Position numbers and translations under genes: made by a program. Source: Gammaproteobacteria bacterium (GTDB lineage Bacteria > Pseudomonadota > Gammaproteobacteria > SZUA-21). Taken from it: 8,062 nucleotides of DNA. Location of the stretch: contig QIKQ01000099.1 of NCBI GenBank assembly GCA_003233075.1, forward strand, positions 1-8,062, written 5' to 3'. Numbering within the stretch: the stretch's first letter is position 1; the number at the start of each line of letters is the position of its first letter. Under the pieces are notes generated by a model. It made no database searches. It was given only the letters and a program-made list of their open reading frames with translations, and was not told where the DNA came from. Of the stretch, positions 6,077 to 8,062 are shown in pieces.

Positions 6077-7801
6077 ATGAATGACATACAAATATTAAGA
6101 TGGGTTTTGGGCATTATTGGGGTAGTATTAGTTGCACTACTTTATTGGTTTGGACGTGCAGATAAGAAAGTTTATCGCCAACACAAGGAAGAATTTAATT
6201 CGGATGAATACGCTGAACCTTATTTATCTGATGATTCGTTTAAACTTGATCTTAACCAGCAGGAAATAAAAAATCTTTCCAGTCAGGTTGCCAATGATAA
6301 AAACACAAATGAACTATTTGAAGATGTAGATGCGTTTTATAATAAAGTAGTTGAAGAGCAGGCTATAGAAAATGAAGATGTCGCACCTATGCCAAATATT
6401 CCTCGTTTTAATGGTGAAGCAGAAAAACAAATTAATTTAGAAGATGAGAGTAGCGATACGGTTAACGTACCAGCTTGGCTGCAAGCTAAGAATACATCTG
6501 AAACAAAAGTCAAACAGGCTAGTAAAAGTAAAGAAAACAAGTCGAATTCTTCTGTATCAAATAAAGACAAGTTTAAAAAATCTTCGTCAGTGACAAAATC
6601 AAATGGCTTGGATACAGTCGCTTTATTTAAAGATGACCCAACTGAGGTTGCAGATGACATCAATGAAAAAATAAGTTTTGTTAGTAATCACACTGATGAA
6701 GAGCCCAGCGTAGATGATAGTGATGTTACACCTTTAAAATCGATAGTAGCAAATTCTGAACCCTCACAGCAAGAATCCAGCAAAATCGGCAATCCTTACT
6801 TGGATGGGTTTAAAAATAATTCTAAAAAGTCCGAGCCTAAGAAATCTAGAGTACAGAAAAAACAAGAAAAAAAGGCAGCGAAAAATCAACAAGTATTACC
6901 TTTTACTGAAGCGAAACAAGTAGAATTGCAATCGAATATTCAAGTTAACGAACATCTTCATGAGACACAAGAATTAGCAGCAAGTGCCACGGTCAATCAT
7001 GATATTAATACTGAGGCATCATCAGTCATGTTAAATAGCAATACAATGCGTGCGCAAGGGGAGTCGACCGGAGAAGGCGCGGCTTTAGCTAATTCGCAAT
7101 CTTCAAGCCCAAAAATAGTATCATTTGATGATGACTTTATTAGTATTCAAGAGGCAAAAGATAAGGAAAAATATCAATCAGCTGTAGTACCTGGTGATAT
7201 GAAAAAAATAAGTTATCCTGAAGCAGAGCAGCCTAGAAATAAAGGTCAGGAAATTAAGCATGCTATTAAGGCGCAAGATAAGTCTGCTAATGAAGAATAT
7301 GATCGAGTTGCTGCGCTGGCCAATACAAATCCAATTATTCGCAAAAACAAAGATCCACGAGAAGATGAATTTAAGCTTTCCTTTTACTTGGCTGCCGAAG
7401 AAAATGCTTCGTTTAATGCGAGTGATATTGCTAATTCCGCTTTGGAATCGGGTATGACATTAACAGAAGATACGTTATTTGAAATGATTCAAGACACCGG
7501 TGGAGGCAGGCAGGCGATTTTCAGTGTTTGTGGCAAAGATCGCAAATGCACTTTTAAAGCCAGTAATACTGAAGAAGAGACCACTACTTTACTTGAATTT
7601 GAATTTAACGCTAAACATTCAATTTTAAGTCGATTGCATATGCTTGATAGTATGTTACGTGTTGCGCAGAACATGGAACAGTCATTAAAGGGAAAACTTT
7701 ACGATATCGCAGGATGTCAGATTACTGATTTAATGATTAATCATTTACGCCGTCAAGTTCAAGATCAAGAGTTAAAAAATACGTTAAAAAATACTCACTA
7801 A
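6077..7801 (+). CDS. zipA: Cell division protein ZipA with an unusually long linker
   Basis: ZipA is the inner-membrane division protein that binds the C-terminal tail of FtsZ and tethers and bundles the Z-ring. The 574 residues show the family layout. A short periplasmic N-terminus is followed by one membrane helix (about 6-26, VLGIIGVVLVALLYW), a positively charged exit, a long polar linker, and a C-terminal globular domain (about 430-567) matching the ZipA FtsZ-binding fold (FKLSFYLAAEENASF, IFSVCG, then a helix through LHMLDSMLRVAQNME). The C-terminal domain is divergent, but its place between smc and ligA backs the call. The linker of roughly 400 residues is much longer than the 150 or so of E. 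coli ZipA (328 aa in total). Instead of being P/Q-rich it is acidic and serine-rich, with two lysine-rich patches near 142-176 and 246-272. The reading frame is open throughout and closes with tandem stops (TAA TAG, 7799-7804). Confidence 0.88.
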   Translation: MNDIQILRWVLGIIGVVLVALLYWFGRADKKVYRQHKEEFNSDEYAEPYLSDDSFKLDLNQQEIKNLSSQVANDKNTNELFEDVDAFYNKVVEEQAIENEDVAPMPNIPRFNGEAEKQINLEDESSDTVNVPAWLQAKNTSETKVKQASKSKENKSNSSVSNKDKFKKSSSVTKSNGLDTVALFKDDPTEVADDINEKISFVSNHTDEEPSVDDSDVTPLKSIVANSEPSQQESSKIGNPYLDGFKNNSKKSEPKKSRVQKKQEKKAAKNQQVLPFTEAKQVELQSNIQVNEHLHETQELAASATVNHDINTEASSVMLNSNTMRAQGESTGEGAALANSQSSSPKIVSFDDDFISIQEAKDKEKYQSAVVPGDMKKISYPEAEQPRNKGQEIKHAIKAQDKSANEEYDRVAALANTNPIIRKNKDPREDEFKLSFYLAAEENASFNASDIANSALESGMTLTEDTLFEMIQDTGGGRQAIFSVCGKDRKCTFKASNTEEETTTLLEFEFNAKHSILSRLHMLDSMLRVAQNMEQSLKGKLYDIAGCQITDLMINHLRRQVQDQELKNTLKNTH

Positions 7802-7812
7802 TAGCAAAGGAT

Positions 7813-7875
7813 AGACCCTCTTGAGGTCGTTCCGATCAAAATCCCACCAGGGACTGACTCAAAGGGGTCTGTCCC
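7813..7875. repeat. REP-like nested inverted repeat between zipA and ligA
   Basis: Two overlapping foldings are visible. The compact one pairs GGGAC-T-GACTC (7850-7860) with GGGTC-T-GTCCC (7865-7875) around an AAAG loop, with one T-T mismatch and one G-T pair. The wider one pairs 7813-7828 (AGACCC..TTGA..GTC) with 7856-7870 (GAC-TCAA..GGGTCT), enclosing a small hairpin TCCC-ACCA-GGGA (7842-7853). The core GGGGTCTGTCCCAAT resembles short palindromic repeats I associate with REP-associated tyrosine transposases (RAYT/TnpA-REP) in gammaproteobacteria, usually dispersed between genes. No such transposase is in the window. There is no T tract, so a classic Rho-independent terminator is unlikely. 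Confidence 0.5.
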
Positions 7876-7976
7876 AATCTAAATTTAATTTACTTAAACA
7901 ATCTATTGGATTATCGTAAATATTTGGTTTTATATAAAATCATCAATTATATATGTTATGCGCAAGGAATAACCTA
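7876..7976. other. AT-rich leader upstream of ligA
   Basis: This AT-rich 101-bp stretch separates the REP-like repeat from ligA and may contain a ligA promoter. The best pieces are TTGGAT (7906-7911) and TATATA (7931-7936), but the 19-bp spacing is poor. AAGGA at 7964-7968 is a good ribosome site for the GTG at 7977. Confidence 0.25.
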
Positions 7977-8062
7977 GTGTCAAATAGGATCAAAAAACGA
8001 ATAGAAGAACTAAAAGAATTGCTTAACCATCACAATCATCGTTATTATACTTTAGATGAGCC
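7977..8062 (+). CDS. ligA: NAD-dependent DNA ligase LigA, N-terminal fragment cut by the window edge
   Basis: LigA seals nicks in DNA during replication and repair, using NAD+ to form an enzyme-AMP intermediate. Only 28 codons and part of the next are present: MSNRIKKRIEELKELLNHHN, then HRYYTLDEP. This matches the N-terminal Ia domain of bacterial LigA, where a helix ending in LR-H-YxYYxxDxP grips the nicotinamide part of NAD+; the two adjacent tyrosines (Y23, Y24) and D27 are visible. The adenylation lysine and later domains lie outside. I chose the GTG start because AAGGA sits 8 bp before it and the helix then starts at the usual distance. An in-frame ATG at 7953 would add 8 residues but has no ribosome site. 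The position after zipA matches the known gammaproteobacterial order. Confidence 0.88.
   Translation, partial: MSNRIKKRIEELKELLNHHNHRYYTLDE

Noticed and set aside
7489..7674. Minus-strand open frame within the zipA C-terminal domain
   Set aside because: It is a shadow of the conserved zipA coding frame, with no ribosome site or recognisable product.
7850..7875. The compact hairpin as a Rho-independent terminator of zipA
   Set aside because: The stem is good, but it is followed by AATCTAAATTT rather than a T run, so a repeat-derived structure fits better.

Overview
The window is AT-rich chromosomal DNA that looks gammaproteobacterial. The best taxonomic evidence is the gene order smc, then zipA, then ligA: ZipA is a gammaproteobacterial division protein, and this order is known from gammaproteobacteria that keep SMC instead of MukBEF (E. 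coli keeps only zipA-ligA). I cannot name a genus.

Layout. Positions 1-199 hold the 3' end of a degraded retropepsin-like (clan AA) aspartic protease gene, broken by an in-frame stop. Positions 200-480 contain no gene but carry a nested palindromic element of about 168 bp with imperfect terminal inverted repeats, flanked by a short direct repeat (MITE-like). Two minus-strand genes follow. The first is an FGGY sugar kinase of the short, ribulokinase-like kind (481-1740). The second is a type I QueF (2006-2407), which makes preQ1 for queuosine tRNA modification. A 265-bp AT-rich gap lies between them.

queF and smc diverge from a 140-bp region with a perfect 10-10-10 dyad (2468-2497) that overlaps the best -10 boxes, and a second palindrome beside it. 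On the plus strand, smc (1170 aa, complete) is followed after 16 bp by zipA (574 aa, unusually long because of a roughly 400-residue low-complexity linker). After a 175-bp gap with a REP-like nested hairpin comes the start of ligA, cut by the window edge.

How the genes work together. SMC (chromosome compaction and segregation), ZipA (Z-ring anchor) and LigA (nick sealing) all serve the replication/division cycle. smc and zipA are probably co-transcribed, and ligA may be partly separate because of the gap. queF and the kinase have no visible functional tie to each other or to the division genes.

I found no defence system, CRISPR array, tRNA/rRNA gene or clear new system. The gene content is ordinary housekeeping. 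The points most worth a second look are intergenic: the dyad between queF and smc, the MITE-like element, and the REP-like structure before ligA, together with the enlarged ZipA linker.
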